From: a virus
DNA length: 64,000 nucleotides
Reading direction: 5' to 3' (one strand)
Virus record (IMG/VR): IMGVR_UViG_3300036770_003657
Coordinates: 335,797 to 399,796 of that record
The position numbers and the translations under genes were made by a program. Under the pieces are notes generated by a model. The model did not search any database. It saw only the letters and a program-made list of their open reading frames with translations, and had not been told where the DNA came from. Below are positions 7,916 to 15,383 of this stretch, piece after piece (the stretch's first letter is position 1; every line of letters begins with the position of its first letter).

Positions 7916-8446
7916 TCAATCAAATTTTCTACCCAGCTTTTTAAACATAGTTTGAACACCAATGACCTGCCTCAGAGCATCTTCAAGAGCATGATGCTTA
8001 TTGGCCTGAGGCATTTCAGGATCCATACCCAAATCAAATAGTGTGCGAGTATCTCTTACTTCCCAAAATTTCCAAGGATATGGTTTATTGACTTGTCTAA
8101 AATAGTGTTCTAATATGATAATATCAAATGTACTACCATGACTCCAAAATTTACTAGAGCCCATACAGAACTTGTAGAATTCGTCTAACATCCAACGAAC
8201 GTCTACTCTATCATTGGGATCGAATGCTTCCTCTTGAGCAGCAGGGTCTTGTTTACTCCACCACTCAATAGTATTATCATCAATAAAGCTATCCAATCCT
8301 TCAAAACTTTCTAATTCAATTTTGTAGTAGAAAGTATCGTAGACTTTGGAACTATTGGGGTCAAATGTAGCCGCTCCAATGCTCAATATAGTGGCATTAG
8401 GAGTGGTGGCTAAAGTTTCTAAATCTACCATCAGATGTTTTGTCAT
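7916..8446 (-). CDS. DexA-like 3'-5' exonuclease (DEDD family)
   Basis: 176 residues. Exo I: M-V-D-L-E-T-L (Asp8, Glu10). Exo II: H-G-S-T-F-D-I-I-I-L. Exo III: H-H-A-L-E-D-A with the His and Asp of the DEDDh group. I-E-W-W and the W-x-x-R-D-T-R-T segment are typical of the RNase T/DexA branch found in T4-like phages. Likely role: trimming DNA 3' ends in replication or degradation of host DNA. Confidence 0.88.
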   Translation of the reverse strand: MTKHLMVDLETLATTPNATILSIGAATFDPNSSKVYDTFYYKIELESFEGLDSFIDDNTIEWWSKQDPAAQEEAFDPNDRVDVRWMLDEFYKFCMGSSKFWSHGSTFDIIILEHYFRQVNKPYPWKFWEVRDTRTLFDLGMDPEMPQANKHHALEDALRQVIGVQTMFKKLGRKFD

Positions 8447-8474
8447 AATAGTGATTATACAACTAATTTAAGAT

Positions 8475-8702
8475 TTAGTAAAGCTTTGTTGGTAATCTTT
8501 CTTTTTCTAATTTCTTTTTGTACCTATTAACAGCAGCACCATGACGACGTTTGCGTTCGGTAGTTGGTTTTTCAAAAAATTCACGTTTACGTAATTCGTC
8601 TAAAATACCACTATCTTCTACTTTATTTTTAAACTTGCGTAGAGCACGGTTGATATCTTCACCGTCTCTTAATTCCACTTTACGACCATTAAAATTATTC
8701 AT
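8475..8702 (-). CDS. rpsU: Ribosomal protein bS21
   Basis: 75 residues from the ATG at 8702, chosen because AAGGTGAAG precedes it and the family starts there. The core L-R-K-F-K-N-K-V-E-D-S-G-I-L-D-E-L-R-K-R and E-F-F-E-K-P-T-T-E-R-K-R is a clear bS21 match, followed by a basic tail. bS21 helps 30S initiation near the anti-Shine-Dalgarno. Phage copies are known from pelagiphages and large phages. It may bias ribosomes to phage mRNA (inference). The start overlaps the end of the upstream gene. Confidence 0.93.
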   Translation of the reverse strand: MNNFNGRKVELRDGEDINRALRKFKNKVEDSGILDELRKREFFEKPTTERKRRHGAAVNRYKKKLEKERLPTKLY

Positions 8703-9102
8703 CTTCACCTTCTTGTGTATCATCTACTCTCTTAAAAAATGGTATGCTATCTAAATCATAGATTCTGTTTTTACTTATCAGATGCCACGGAGTTATCTCA
8801 TCTTTAGTGATATAGTAAGAATCAGTCTGTGCTATCATAAATGTAACAAAACTCCTAGTAATTACATCACAATTGTCTATATCAATTATAGTAACATCTG
8901 CATAGCTATGTACACTTAATAACCAATCTAAATCCATTTCATTTTCGTCAAATACAAATACATTGAGTTCTTCAATAATTTCACAAATGTATTTTTGAAA
9001 AGCTTCTTTTACCTCGTTTGTTGGTTTAACCAAAAGTATACTAGGATTTTGATTAAACAACTTATCAGGTGGTGTAATTACGTTAATTTTTCCCAGATTC
9101 AT
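8695..9102 (-). CDS. Conserved phage hypothetical protein
   Basis: 135 residues starting M-N-L-G-K-I-N-V-I-T-P-P-D-K. Soluble, acidic, with alternating strands and helices (V-T-I-I-D-I-D-N-C-D-V) and an acidic tail. I recognise the type from marine T4-like phages but know no function. It overlaps rpsU downstream and the membrane-protein gene upstream, so all three are co-translated. Confidence 0.75.
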   Translation of the reverse strand: MNLGKINVITPPDKLFNQNPSILLVKPTNEVKEAFQKYICEIIEELNVFVFDENEMDLDWLLSVHSYADVTIIDIDNCDVITRSFVTFMIAQTDSYYITKDEITPWHLISKNRIYDLDSIPFFKRVDDTQEGEDE

Positions 9103-10603
9103 CTCTAGCTCTTATTCTTTCTAATTCATCTATTTGCCAAGGTAATCTATCTACTAAACCCATTTTTTTAAGTTTAATTTGTTGTTTGATAGTATCATTT
9201 GGATTAGAGTCTTTCCATGCTTTCATTAAATCTTTTTCACGTTGCTTTAGTTCATTTATATATCTTGTTTCATCATCTTCAACTAAAATAACACGATCTT
9301 CATCATCAGTAGCTACTCTTTTTTTTTCCGTATCGGTATCAGTCTCAGGCTTAGGTTCTGGAGCAGTAGCTACTGGAACAGGACTCAAATATGGTTTTTC
9401 TGTTTCTATTTTAATTTCAGTAGTATCTACAGTAATAATAGGTTGCTCTACTACTGGAACTATTTCTGGTTGTAAAACAATTGGTTCCTCTGTCTTAACT
9501 TCTATAATTGGTTCTGGGGGAACGATTATAGGCTCTTCTACTTTAATCTCCACAACTGGCGCTGGCTCGACGACGGGCTCTTCAATTTTAACTTCTTTGG
9601 CGGGTGCGGTTTCTTCATTAGGTGCTGGACGCCATTTAAAAAATACACCAGGTTTATCAAGATAACTTAATATTTTACTAGGTTCTGCTGGCTTAGGTGC
9701 AGTTTCCTTAATTTGTTCTATGACTTCTTCAGGTAAAGGCCCATCGTCCTTTTCGTACTTAGGTTCTTCAGGAGCGGGCTCATCCTTGCCCTTGGGACGC
9801 ATTTCTTCCTTGACCTTATCCCATAAACTGGCTTTTTCCTTACGTTCTTGGAAAGCCCATTGAAAACTCATTTGACTGGCTAGTAATAATAACACTGCCA
9901 AAGGATCAAATACAAATACAATGGTAAGAATTACCCAGACTACTGCTTTTTCTAGTAAATTAGTGTCAGGGTTATCACCATAGATTAAGGCTGCTATATA
10001 TTTGATTGGGCCAACTTCTGCTTCTACAGCACGAACTTCGGCACGTATTGGAGCAGCTTGTTCATTTAATTTTTGAATAACGCCCTGTTCAGTTTCAATC
10101 TCTTTTAATAGTCTTGCTCTATCTCTAGCCTGACTACGACGTATTTGATCTGACCTAGCAGCACCTTGTTCATTGGTACTACGGCTCATTACTTGATCTA
10201 CTGCTGCATCCAATTGTTTTAATTGATTTCTAGCAGATTCAATATTTTCTCTACTTATTTTGATCTTTTCGTCAATAAGGCTTATCTTGGCCTGTACGTC
10301 ACCACTGACTAGGCTTTGGTCACTATGTGCTTTACTAAGATAGCCAAAAATACCCATGCTAGTTATGAGCATTAGGGTAATGACTGCTATAGTAAGGTAG
10401 CCTTTTAAACTCCATGGAGTTCGATACCAATTAGCCTTAAGCCACCATGCTGTGACCAATTTACTAATTTCCAATACAGTGCCCATAATGATGACACTAA
10501 GGGCGGCGGCACTGAATATGCTAGCCAGCCCTAGAACCGAATAATATATAGCTATTGTTGAAATAGCTATACCTGTAAAGAATGTTAAAAATGCGAGAAC
10601 CAT
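9083..10603 (-). CDS. Membrane protein with coiled coil and P/E/V-rich repeats
   Basis: 506 residues. About three N-terminal transmembrane helices (residues 1-90), a long coiled coil (about 100-190, Q/E/K/R-rich), another hydrophobic segment (V-W-V-I-L-T-I-V-F-V-F-D-P-L-A-V-L-L-L-L), then a low-complexity region of repeated E-E-P-I/V-V units, and a charged C-terminus. It looks like an inner-membrane anchored scaffold with an extended cytoplasmic or periplasmic arm. Similar proteins occur in marine T4-like phages; role unknown. Confidence 0.8.
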   Translation of the reverse strand: MVLAFLTFFTGIAISTIAIYYSVLGLASIFSAAALSVIIMGTVLEISKLVTAWWLKANWYRTPWSLKGYLTIAVITLMLITSMGIFGYLSKAHSDQSLVSGDVQAKISLIDEKIKISRENIESARNQLKQLDAAVDQVMSRSTNEQGAARSDQIRRSQARDRARLLKEIETEQGVIQKLNEQAAPIRAEVRAVEAEVGPIKYIAALIYGDNPDTNLLEKAVVWVILTIVFVFDPLAVLLLLASQMSFQWAFQERKEKASLWDKVKEEMRPKGKDEPAPEEPKYEKDDGPLPEEVIEQIKETAPKPAEPSKILSYLDKPGVFFKWRPAPNEETAPAKEVKIEEPVVEPAPVVEIKVEEPIIVPPEPIIEVKTEEPIVLQPEIVPVVEQPIITVDTTEIKIETEKPYLSPVPVATAPEPKPETDTDTEKKRVATDDEDRVILVEDDETRYINELKQREKDLMKAWKDSNPNDTIKQQIKLKKMGLVDRLPWQIDELERIRARDESGKN

Positions 10604-10609
10604 ATCAAA

Positions 10610-10617
10610 TATTTATT
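10610..10617 (-). promoter_or_regulatory. Late-type promoter element
   Basis: AATAAATA on the minus strand 7 bases ahead of the membrane-protein start. The distance is too short for a normal leader, so it may serve only as a near-leaderless start or be coincidental. Confidence 0.3.
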
Positions 10618-11017
10618 TGAAAAAGCTCCACATCCTTGTACTTTCATCTAGACAGGCCCAGTGTTCTTCTGTGTTACGACTACTGGTAGTTCGTATTTCA
10701 CTATATACTCTACGACATAGTCTACCGCTTAGACGTTGAGTCATAATAATTTCAATAATGCCGTGATTGTAACTGTCATCGCTATACCAACGTATGACCT
10801 CACCATTGTCCAAATTACCAAGAGCGGTAAACATTGCCTGTTGATGCTTTCTACGATCATCTTCATTTAGTCCATCCAACATTCTGATTACACTATTTTT
10901 AATAGACCAAATGCTCTCAGGTAAACGAATTGTAACCTGTGCATTAGCCTGTGTGCTAGCGATTAATGCCGCGGCCGTCAATAACTTCCCAACTACCATC
11001 ACGCTTTTGGCAAGCAT
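10613..11017 (-). CDS. Secreted protein resembling 17-kDa surface-antigen domain
   Basis: 134 residues from the ATG at 11017 (AAGGA about 7 bases upstream); an earlier in-frame ATG at 11074 would give an N-terminus unlike a signal peptide. Signal peptide ends A-N-A. The C-terminal L-C-R-R-V-Y ... H-W-A-C ... R-M-W pattern resembles the surface-antigen repeat of Rickettsia-type 17-kDa lipoproteins, with two Cys that could pair. It overlaps the upstream lipoprotein gene by 62 bases. Confidence 0.6.
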   Translation of the reverse strand: MLAKSVMVVGKLLTAAALIASTQANAQVTIRLPESIWSIKNSVIRMLDGLNEDDRRKHQQAMFTALGNLDNGEVIRWYSDDSYNHGIIEIIMTQRLSGRLCRRVYSEIRTTSSRNTEEHWACLDESTRMWSFFK

Positions 11018-11288
11018 AGTTAATTCCTTCAATAATACGCCCATTGGGCAATTGTTGTTTATAGGGATGTTCAAAGCACTTTGGGGCTACTCCCATTCTT
11101 TTAATAGGGATGGCTTCAATGGGATCGTCTGTACATCGCATAATGGTTTGACTGGCTACAGACTTACCATCTACTATAGTAACATCTTTAGTACCATAAC
11201 AAGCCGGTTTAGCCGGCTGGTGAATTTGTCTAGGAACAGAACCACAGCCAGCTAAAATCACTACTAAAGGTATTAGAATTACTTTCAT
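10956..11288 (-). CDS. Small outer-membrane lipoprotein
   Basis: 110 residues with signal and lipobox L-A-G-C (Cys15). The mature part holds four more cysteines and a C-terminal G-S-W-E-V. It lies between an LPP20-like lipoprotein and a secreted surface-antigen-like protein, all in one direction, so the three probably act together at the envelope. An outer-membrane spanin-like role is possible but not shown. Confidence 0.7.
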   Translation of the reverse strand: MKVILIPLVVILAGCGSVPRQIHQPAKPACYGTKDVTIVDGKSVASQTIMRCTDDPIEAIPIKRMGVAPKCFEHPYKQQLPNGRIIEGINYACQKRDGSWEVIDGRGINR

Positions 11289-11294
11289 TATAAA

Positions 11295-12056
11295 TCAACG
11301 AATAGTTGTATTCATTACTACAGCATTTGGATCCTTTAATACTTCGGCTACTCTTGCCTTTACTTTTTCATCTGTAATAGAATTAGTAATCATTCTACTT
11401 CGATCTAAACTTGCAACTGGAGTTACTATAATTCCATTAGAATTTTCCTTTTCATTTTTAGAAACTTCTTTAGGTTTTATCTCAGGTGTTTTTACTGGTT
11501 TTTTGTCTAATTCATTAAAAGCCTCTGTTTCAGCATCAACTTCTTTAACGGGCTCTTTAACTTCGACTTTTTGTTCATCTAATTTAATAGCCATAAGAAC
11601 AAATGCTCTATAAACATTAGTGCTTTCTAGTACGACTTTTGTATCTACAAGCTCTACACCAGTAAGACTTACGTTCTCAACTTTTTTTCTAGTAGCACTT
11701 TGATAACTTCCTACATAAGAGCCGTTTTTGTCTGCCTGGAACATTTTAGTTTGTTTATCAATTTTAGAATCCAATGTTTCTGCAATTTTAGATTGAGCAA
11801 GTGTTCTTGCTTTTTCCACAGCCATAGAATAATCTTGACTACGAGCACTTGCACTAGAATATAAAATACCTGGAGTCTTAGGCAACTTGTGCATCCATTC
11901 TGGAGAACTATCTATGGTTACGTTGGATGGATGTTTGTAGATTACTTTTTCAACTACTCTTTCAGTAACTTGTGGGACAGGAGTCTCTTTTTTAGTAACA
12001 AAAGTTTCACAACCTGCAAGAGCAACTACAATTGGCAAAATAACAAATTTTTTCAT
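11295..12056 (-). CDS. LPP20-family lipoprotein
   Basis: 253 residues. Lipobox L-A-G-C at the N-terminus. Then P-E-W-M-H-K-L-P and an Ala-rich helix (A-V-E-K-A-R-T-L-A-Q-S-K-I-A-E), which is the LPP20 pattern of Gram-negative lipoproteins. The C-terminal third is K/E/P-rich and low in complexity. Phage lipoproteins of this kind may alter the outer surface or assist lysis. Confidence 0.72.
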   Translation of the reverse strand: MKKFVILPIVVALAGCETFVTKKETPVPQVTERVVEKVIYKHPSNVTIDSSPEWMHKLPKTPGILYSSASARSQDYSMAVEKARTLAQSKIAETLDSKIDKQTKMFQADKNGSYVGSYQSATRKKVENVSLTGVELVDTKVVLESTNVYRAFVLMAIKLDEQKVEVKEPVKEVDAETEAFNELDKKPVKTPEIKPKEVSKNEKENSNGIIVTPVASLDRSRMITNSITDEKVKARVAEVLKDPNAVVMNTTIR

Positions 12057-12178
12057 TTTGAAGCTTCCTGTAAAGTTGTCCCTGCCTTTTGGCTAATATT
12101 ATCTGTAAGTTTAAGTAAACCTGATATGTCTAATTTACCTACAACGAATCCAATTAGAAATACTGCAATATAACGCAT
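12053..12178 (-). CDS. 41-aa single-pass membrane microprotein
   Basis: Starts M-R-Y-I-A-V-F-L-I-G-F-V-V-G-K-L and continues as a polar helix; ends by overlapping the ATG of the LPP20 gene (ATGA). First gene after a sigma70-like promoter. Small membrane partner of the lipoprotein group; function unknown. Confidence 0.6.
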   Translation of the reverse strand: MRYIAVFLIGFVVGKLDISGLLKLTDNISQKAGTTLQEASK

Positions 12179-12221
12179 ATGATCCTCTATATCTGTGGGT
12201 TAATGTTTTACTACAAGTCAA

Positions 12222-12250
12222 ATTATACAATCGTTCCTATATCTTGTCAT
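12222..12250 (-). promoter_or_regulatory. Sigma70-like promoter for the lipoprotein operon
   Basis: On the minus strand ATGACA, a 17-base spacer and TATAAT, followed 44 bases later by the 41-aa gene. This sits in the 80-base gap after the candidate holin gene. Confidence 0.55.
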
Positions 12251-12259
12251 TAATTTTGG

Positions 12260-12589
12260 TTATTTAAAAATGATCAATCCCATAAGTGTTGCTTGAACAA
12301 AGAAACCAAACCCAATTGTAATAATATTGAGTAAGTCCCTAGCAATTACACTACGGAGAAAGAACATAAACAGACCTAGCCAAACCAATCCAACCAAATC
12401 TACAGGTGGCATCTTTTCTGTTAATCCTGTTAATATGGCTATTAGTGTAGGAATAGTGGCCATATGTATTAGAATTACAGCTATCCAGTTCAATGTTTCT
12501 GCACTGATATGTCCAATATTTTCTACTAGATTATTTGCCATTTCCTTAAAATTGAACAATTCAAGTACTTTATCCCATTGTATTTTCAT
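12260..12589 (-). CDS. Multi-pass membrane protein, candidate holin
   Basis: 109 residues with a soluble N-terminus and about three hydrophobic helices (W-I-A-V-I-L-I-H-M-A-T-I, L-V-G-L-V-W-L-G-L-F-M-F-F, and the C-terminal F-G-F-F-V-Q-A-T-L-M-G-L-I-I-F-K). It starts 8 bases after the endolysin gene ends, which makes a holin role reasonable. No family is recognised. Confidence 0.6.
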   Translation of the reverse strand: MKIQWDKVLELFNFKEMANNLVENIGHISAETLNWIAVILIHMATIPTLIAILTGLTEKMPPVDLVGLVWLGLFMFFLRSVIARDLLNIITIGFGFFVQATLMGLIIFK

Positions 12590-12597
12590 GTTTACTC

Positions 12598-13137
12598 CTA
12601 TTTGTAAAAAATATGTTGACCTATTACTGCTACTCGTTTACGATTCCACCGTGGATTCACATATTTGGCATGAAAGTACATGGCATCTTCCAAACTGGGT
12701 AATCTAAATCCTTCAAGTAAAACCATTTTGGCTACTTTTTCACTTTCCCTATATGTTTGCTCATGTTTAGGAATACGCTTAGAAGGATGTGTACAATACC
12801 AACTAAATTGGCAAAGCACTTTTTCATATACTACGTTCTTTTGGTAAACTACTTGACACAGGTCTGCTGGAAATTGTCCACTGTTGGCTCTATTCAATGT
12901 TACCTGTGCTACTGCTACCTTACCCTCAAATGGTTCTGTGCCTGCTTCATAATATACATTACGTGCCAAACACTCTAGTTGTCTACTCATTGACTCAGCT
13001 GGTATATGTTTAAAGGAACTCATTTTGATATTGATTTCCTTATTCTCATCCAACTTGAACATAACAACTTTATAACCTACCCACCCTAAACCAATTGCGG
13101 CAATAAGGATGGCTAGCATTTTAACAATGCGTATCAT
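12598..13137 (-). CDS. SleB-type cell-wall hydrolase (signal-anchored endolysin)
   Basis: 179 residues. One N-terminal hydrophobic helix (I-L-I-A-A-I-G-L-G-W-V-G-Y) is followed by a Hydrolase_2/SleB domain: L-A-R-N-V-Y-Y-E-A-G-T-E-P, G-K-V-A-V-A-Q-V-T-L-N-R-A, C-Q-F-S-W-Y-C, and A-M-Y-F-H-A. The Glu of Y-Y-E-A is the expected catalytic residue. The single weak helix suggests a signal-anchor-release endolysin. Paired with the candidate holin. Confidence 0.88.
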   Translation of the reverse strand: MIRIVKMLAILIAAIGLGWVGYKVVMFKLDENKEINIKMSSFKHIPAESMSRQLECLARNVYYEAGTEPFEGKVAVAQVTLNRANSGQFPADLCQVVYQKNVVYEKVLCQFSWYCTHPSKRIPKHEQTYRESEKVAKMVLLEGFRLPSLEDAMYFHAKYVNPRWNRKRVAVIGQHIFYK

Positions 13138-13167
13138 TTTTATCTCCTTTACGCTGGATAATTAAGG

Positions 13168-13563
13168 CTATCTACGCATACTAGCAATGTCTTTAGCCTC
13201 ATCATCTGTAAAGATGGGCACAGCATTACTCTTATGCATGGTTCCAATACCCTTAATTTTAGTGCCGGTATAGAGCTTGGGTGCTGCCTTAGTAGCGGCG
13301 GCACTGTCTATACCTTTATTTAGGCTGGGAATACGTGGAGCATCCATTCCACGATATGTCAGTTTTGGTGGCTGATATACAGTACGATCCATGGCGGCAC
13401 GTTGTTTACGTTGCTCCTGTTCAATACCATATTTCTTTTGAAGCGCATGCCAATCCGCTTCAAGTTCCCTTGCCTTCCGTGCTTCATCGGCGTTGCGGAA
13501 TTTAGTTTTACCCTTACGCTTGCCTGTAGTACTGAGCCACGGACCTTCAAGATGCATACTCAT
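13168..13563 (-). CDS. Conserved phage hypothetical, basic
   Basis: 131 residues starting M-S-M-H-L-E-G-P-W-L-S-T-T-G-K-R. An early helical, Arg/Lys-rich part is followed by P-R-I-P-S-L, then G-I-G-T-M-H-K-S-N-A-V-P-I-F and a terminal S-M-R-R. This architecture recurs in marine T4-like phages without a known role. Start overlaps the TAA of the 48-aa gene (TAATG). Confidence 0.72.
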   Translation of the reverse strand: MSMHLEGPWLSTTGKRKGKTKFRNADEARKARELEADWHALQKKYGIEQEQRKQRAAMDRTVYQPPKLTYRGMDAPRIPSLNKGIDSAAATKAAPKLYTGTKIKGIGTMHKSNAVPIFTDDEAKDIASMRR

Positions 13564-13709
13564 TAGTCTTCCCTTGTATAGTTTAACACATTGCCAACAC
13601 CATATTGTGCTTCTCCTAGCATTTTGGCAGCATAGTCATTCTCTGCGTATACAATGGTATTCACTGTTTGATATTCATTGATACGAACCCAAAGTTTGTA
13701 CTTGTACAT
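13563..13709 (-). CDS. 48-aa hypothetical protein
   Basis: Begins M-Y-K-Y-K-L-W-V-R-I-N-E-Y after a strong AGGAGGTACC site and ends coupled to the next gene. The beta-strand plus helix pattern (N-D-Y-A-A-K-M-L-G-E) recalls a very small alpha/beta fold seen in phages. It is first in its unit, under the dual promoter at 13729-13762. Confidence 0.68.
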   Translation of the reverse strand: MYKYKLWVRINEYQTVNTIVYAENDYAAKMLGEAQYGVGNVLNYTRED

Positions 13710-13728
13710 GGTACCTCCTATAGTAATT

Positions 13729-13762
13729 TATTTATTGTAGTAGAACTGTAATCAAATGTCAA
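13729..13762 (-). promoter_or_regulatory. Overlapping early and late promoter elements
   Basis: On the minus strand TTGACA (13757-13762), 17-base spacer and TACAAT (13734-13739) form a sigma70-like promoter, and AATAAATA (13729-13736) overlaps its -10. Downstream gene: 48-aa protein at 13709. Confidence 0.55.
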
Positions 13763-13772
13763 CTAAAAGCGA

Positions 13773-14108
13773 TTAAATGGCTGGCATTTGTTTACTTACT
13801 AGATTTAGTAAGTCCTGTAGGTCAAAATCCGCTAATTTCGCCCCTAATTCTACTGGTGAGTCAGGCAAATCTTCCCAATCTTTAATACAAAGTATTTCAA
13901 ATATTTCCCTACGACTTATAGGTTCTTCTCGCATATAACTTACCCATAAAACTGTAAGAAAACTCAGTGTGAATACTGTTTCATTGTTTATAATGTCGTT
14001 ATCTTCACAGTATTTTACAGTTTGGTTTAGGTAATAATCTATATCTTCAATACGATTTTCTAATTGATTAATCCAAAGTTTAGTATCGTATATATTCCAA
14101 TGTTTCAT
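13773..14108 (-). CDS. Hypothetical helical protein
   Basis: 111 residues, helical (N-Q-L-E-N-R-I-E-D-I-D-Y-Y-L-N), with a hydrophobic centre (L-S-F-L-T-V-L-W-V-S-Y) followed by P-I-S-R-R-E-I-F-E-I. No family is recognised. Its ATG overlaps the stop of the 58-aa membrane gene, in one run with iscA. Confidence 0.65.
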   Translation of the reverse strand: MKHWNIYDTKLWINQLENRIEDIDYYLNQTVKYCEDNDIINNETVFTLSFLTVLWVSYMREEPISRREIFEILCIKDWEDLPDSPVELGAKLADFDLQDLLNLVSKQMPAI

Positions 14109-14281
14109 TTTTGGTTATTCACATTTTGATATACATTACCTGCTATATAAGCACTGATGGCGGCCACTGCCACAACTGAATAGACTCCTGGATCTATTTT
14201 TCCAAACCATACCAGTAATTGGTTTCCAAGAATGGCCAACACGGCTACAATAAACTTGCGTTGTCCTATTAATTTATCCAT
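14105..14281 (-). CDS. 58-aa two-helix membrane protein
   Basis: Lies between iscA and the 111-aa gene and is coupled to both (TAATG upstream, ATGA downstream). It has two hydrophobic helices (F-I-V-A-V-L-A-I-L-G-N-Q-L-L-V-W-F and Y-S-V-V-A-V-A-A-I-S-A-Y-I-A-G) joined by G-K-I-D-P-G. The layout resembles small phage holins or membrane inhibitors. Function unproven. Confidence 0.6.
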   Translation of the reverse strand: MDKLIGQRKFIVAVLAILGNQLLVWFGKIDPGVYSVVAVAAISAYIAGNVYQNVNNQK

Positions 14282-14607
14282 TAAACATTAAAACTTTCGC
14301 CACAACCACATTTGGCTTTTTCATTTGGATTGTTAAATTCAAAACCTTCGTTTAGGCCTTGTTTAACCCAATCCATTTCTAAACCATCTACATAGACTAG
14401 GCTACGTCCATCTACATATACTTTGACACCATAGTTATCATAGACAAATTGATCTCGTGTTACAGTCGGATTATCTACATATTCTAACACATAGGCTAGT
14501 CCACTACACCCTGTGGTTTTTACTCCAATACGTATACCAATACCTTTACCTCTACGTTCTAAATTATTTTTAACTTTTTCAGCGGCACGTTCAGTCAGTG
14601 TAATCAT
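14281..14607 (-). CDS. iscA: A-type Fe-S carrier (IscA/ErpA/HesB)
   Basis: 108 residues. Cluster-binding cysteines Cys34 (T-T-G-C-S-G-L-A-Y), Cys100 and Cys102 (K-C-G-C-G-E-S) are all present with normal spacing. It passes Fe-S clusters or iron to apo-proteins. HesB-like genes are known from marine phages. No Shine-Dalgarno is seen: TATAAATA ends only 6 bases ahead of the ATG, so the late transcript may be leaderless. Confidence 0.92.
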   Translation of the reverse strand: MITLTERAAEKVKNNLERRGKGIGIRIGVKTTGCSGLAYVLEYVDNPTVTRDQFVYDNYGVKVYVDGRSLVYVDGLEMDWVKQGLNEGFEFNNPNEKAKCGCGESFNV

Positions 14608-14612
14608 AAAAA

Positions 14613-14620
14613 TATTTATA
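14613..14620 (-). promoter_or_regulatory. Perfect late-type octamer next to iscA
   Basis: TATAAATA on the minus strand. With a T4-type start point a few bases downstream, the transcript would begin at or near the iscA ATG. Confidence 0.5.
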
Positions 14621-14642
14621 TAAAAAAAGGGCCCTAAGGCCC
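14621..14642 (-). terminator. Intrinsic terminator after the 42-aa gene
   Basis: Minus-strand stem GGGCC / GGCCC (14638-14642 with 14629-14633), loop TTAG, then seven T residues. It ends the upstream secreted-peptide transcript just ahead of iscA. Confidence 0.8.
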
Positions 14643-14660
14643 AATTTGTAAAAGGCTAAA

Positions 14661-14789
14661 TTATTTTTTAGCTTCTTTTTTCTCTTCTTTCTTATCTACC
14701 TTCTTGTCATCCTTCTTAGCATCTGCTGCATAAGCGGTACCTACGGTTAAAGCAAAAAGAGCTGTCATCATTGCTGCAACGATTTTCAT
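14661..14789 (-). CDS. 42-aa secreted, lysine-rich peptide
   Basis: Signal peptide M-K-I-V-A-A-M-M-T-A-L-F-A-L-T-V-G-T-A-Y-A with cleavage at A-Y-A-A, leaving a mature peptide of about 20 residues made almost wholly of K, D, E and A. It has its own terminator, so it is a separate transcription unit. An AAGGAAC site precedes the ATG. The role is unknown. Confidence 0.65.
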   Translation of the reverse strand: MKIVAAMMTALFALTVGTAYAADAKKDDKKVDKKEEKKEAKK

Positions 14790-14854
14790 ACATGTTCCTT
14801 TCTAGTTAGTATGTATATATATTAACGCCTGTGTGTGTAAATGTGCTGACTTAT

Positions 14855-15250
14855 TTATTGAGCAGTTTGCTCAATCATATGTTTTTGTTTGTAGTCTGTT
14901 ATTGCGGCCTTAATGGCATCCTCTGCCAAAATGCTACAGTGAATTTTTACAGGTGGCAGAGCCAATTCTTCGGCTATATGCGTGTTTCTAATTTCCCCTG
15001 CTTGTTCAAGACTGCGTCCTTTGACCCATTCTGTAACAAGACTACTACTGGCTATGGCACTACCACATCCATATGTCTTAAACTTTGCGTCGGTAATAAT
15101 GCCATCTTCCACCTTGATTTGTAATTTCATTACATCACCACAAGCAGGTGCTCCCACCATGCCTGTTCCTATGCCAGATTCGTCTTTGGCAAAACTGCCT
15201 ACATTACGTGGGTTTTCGTAGTGGTCTAATACTTTTGTTGAATATGCCAT
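14855..15250 (-). CDS. iscU: IscU, Fe-S cluster scaffold
   Basis: 131 residues. All ligands are intact: Cys37 and Asp39 (P-A-C-G-D-V), Cys62 (Y-G-C-G-S-A), His104-Cys105 (I-H-C-S). The chaperone-binding motif L-P-P-V-K (98-102), recognised by Hsp70-type HscA, is also conserved. IscU builds clusters with the cysteine desulfurase IscS, which is not in the window. A GAGGAG site in the preceding gene serves this start. A full IscU is unusual in phage and fits the iron-handling set here. Confidence 0.94.
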   Translation of the reverse strand: MAYSTKVLDHYENPRNVGSFAKDESGIGTGMVGAPACGDVMKLQIKVEDGIITDAKFKTYGCGSAIASSSLVTEWVKGRSLEQAGEIRNTHIAEELALPPVKIHCSILAEDAIKAAITDYKQKHMIEQTAQ

Positions 15251-15383
15251 CTATAACTTTCTCCTCAATGTGTTTATGTGTTTTAGGGGTAGGTGGCAAT
15301 TTTAAATTCTCAAACTTCTTTAGAAACAATAACCAAGCCTCATCATCTTTCGAATCAGCATCAATTTTTGGATCTATTGACAT
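15204..15383 (-). CDS. 59-aa hypothetical overlapping iscU start
   Basis: Begins M-S-I-D-P-K-I-D-A-D inside the end of the His-rich gene and runs 47 bases into iscU. It contains L-K-L-P-P-T-P-K-T-H-K-H. Both overlaps suggest translational coupling, but the frame may only be a spacer. No Shine-Dalgarno is clear. Confidence 0.4.
   Translation of the reverse strand: MSIDPKIDADSKDDEAWLLFLKKFENLKLPPTPKTHKHIEEKVIDGIFNKSIRPLRKPT

Noticed and set aside
15204-15383. Treating the gap before iscU as a long leader or riboswitch
   Set aside because: An overlapping 59-codon frame accounts for the gap as well, and no convincing aptamer structure was seen.
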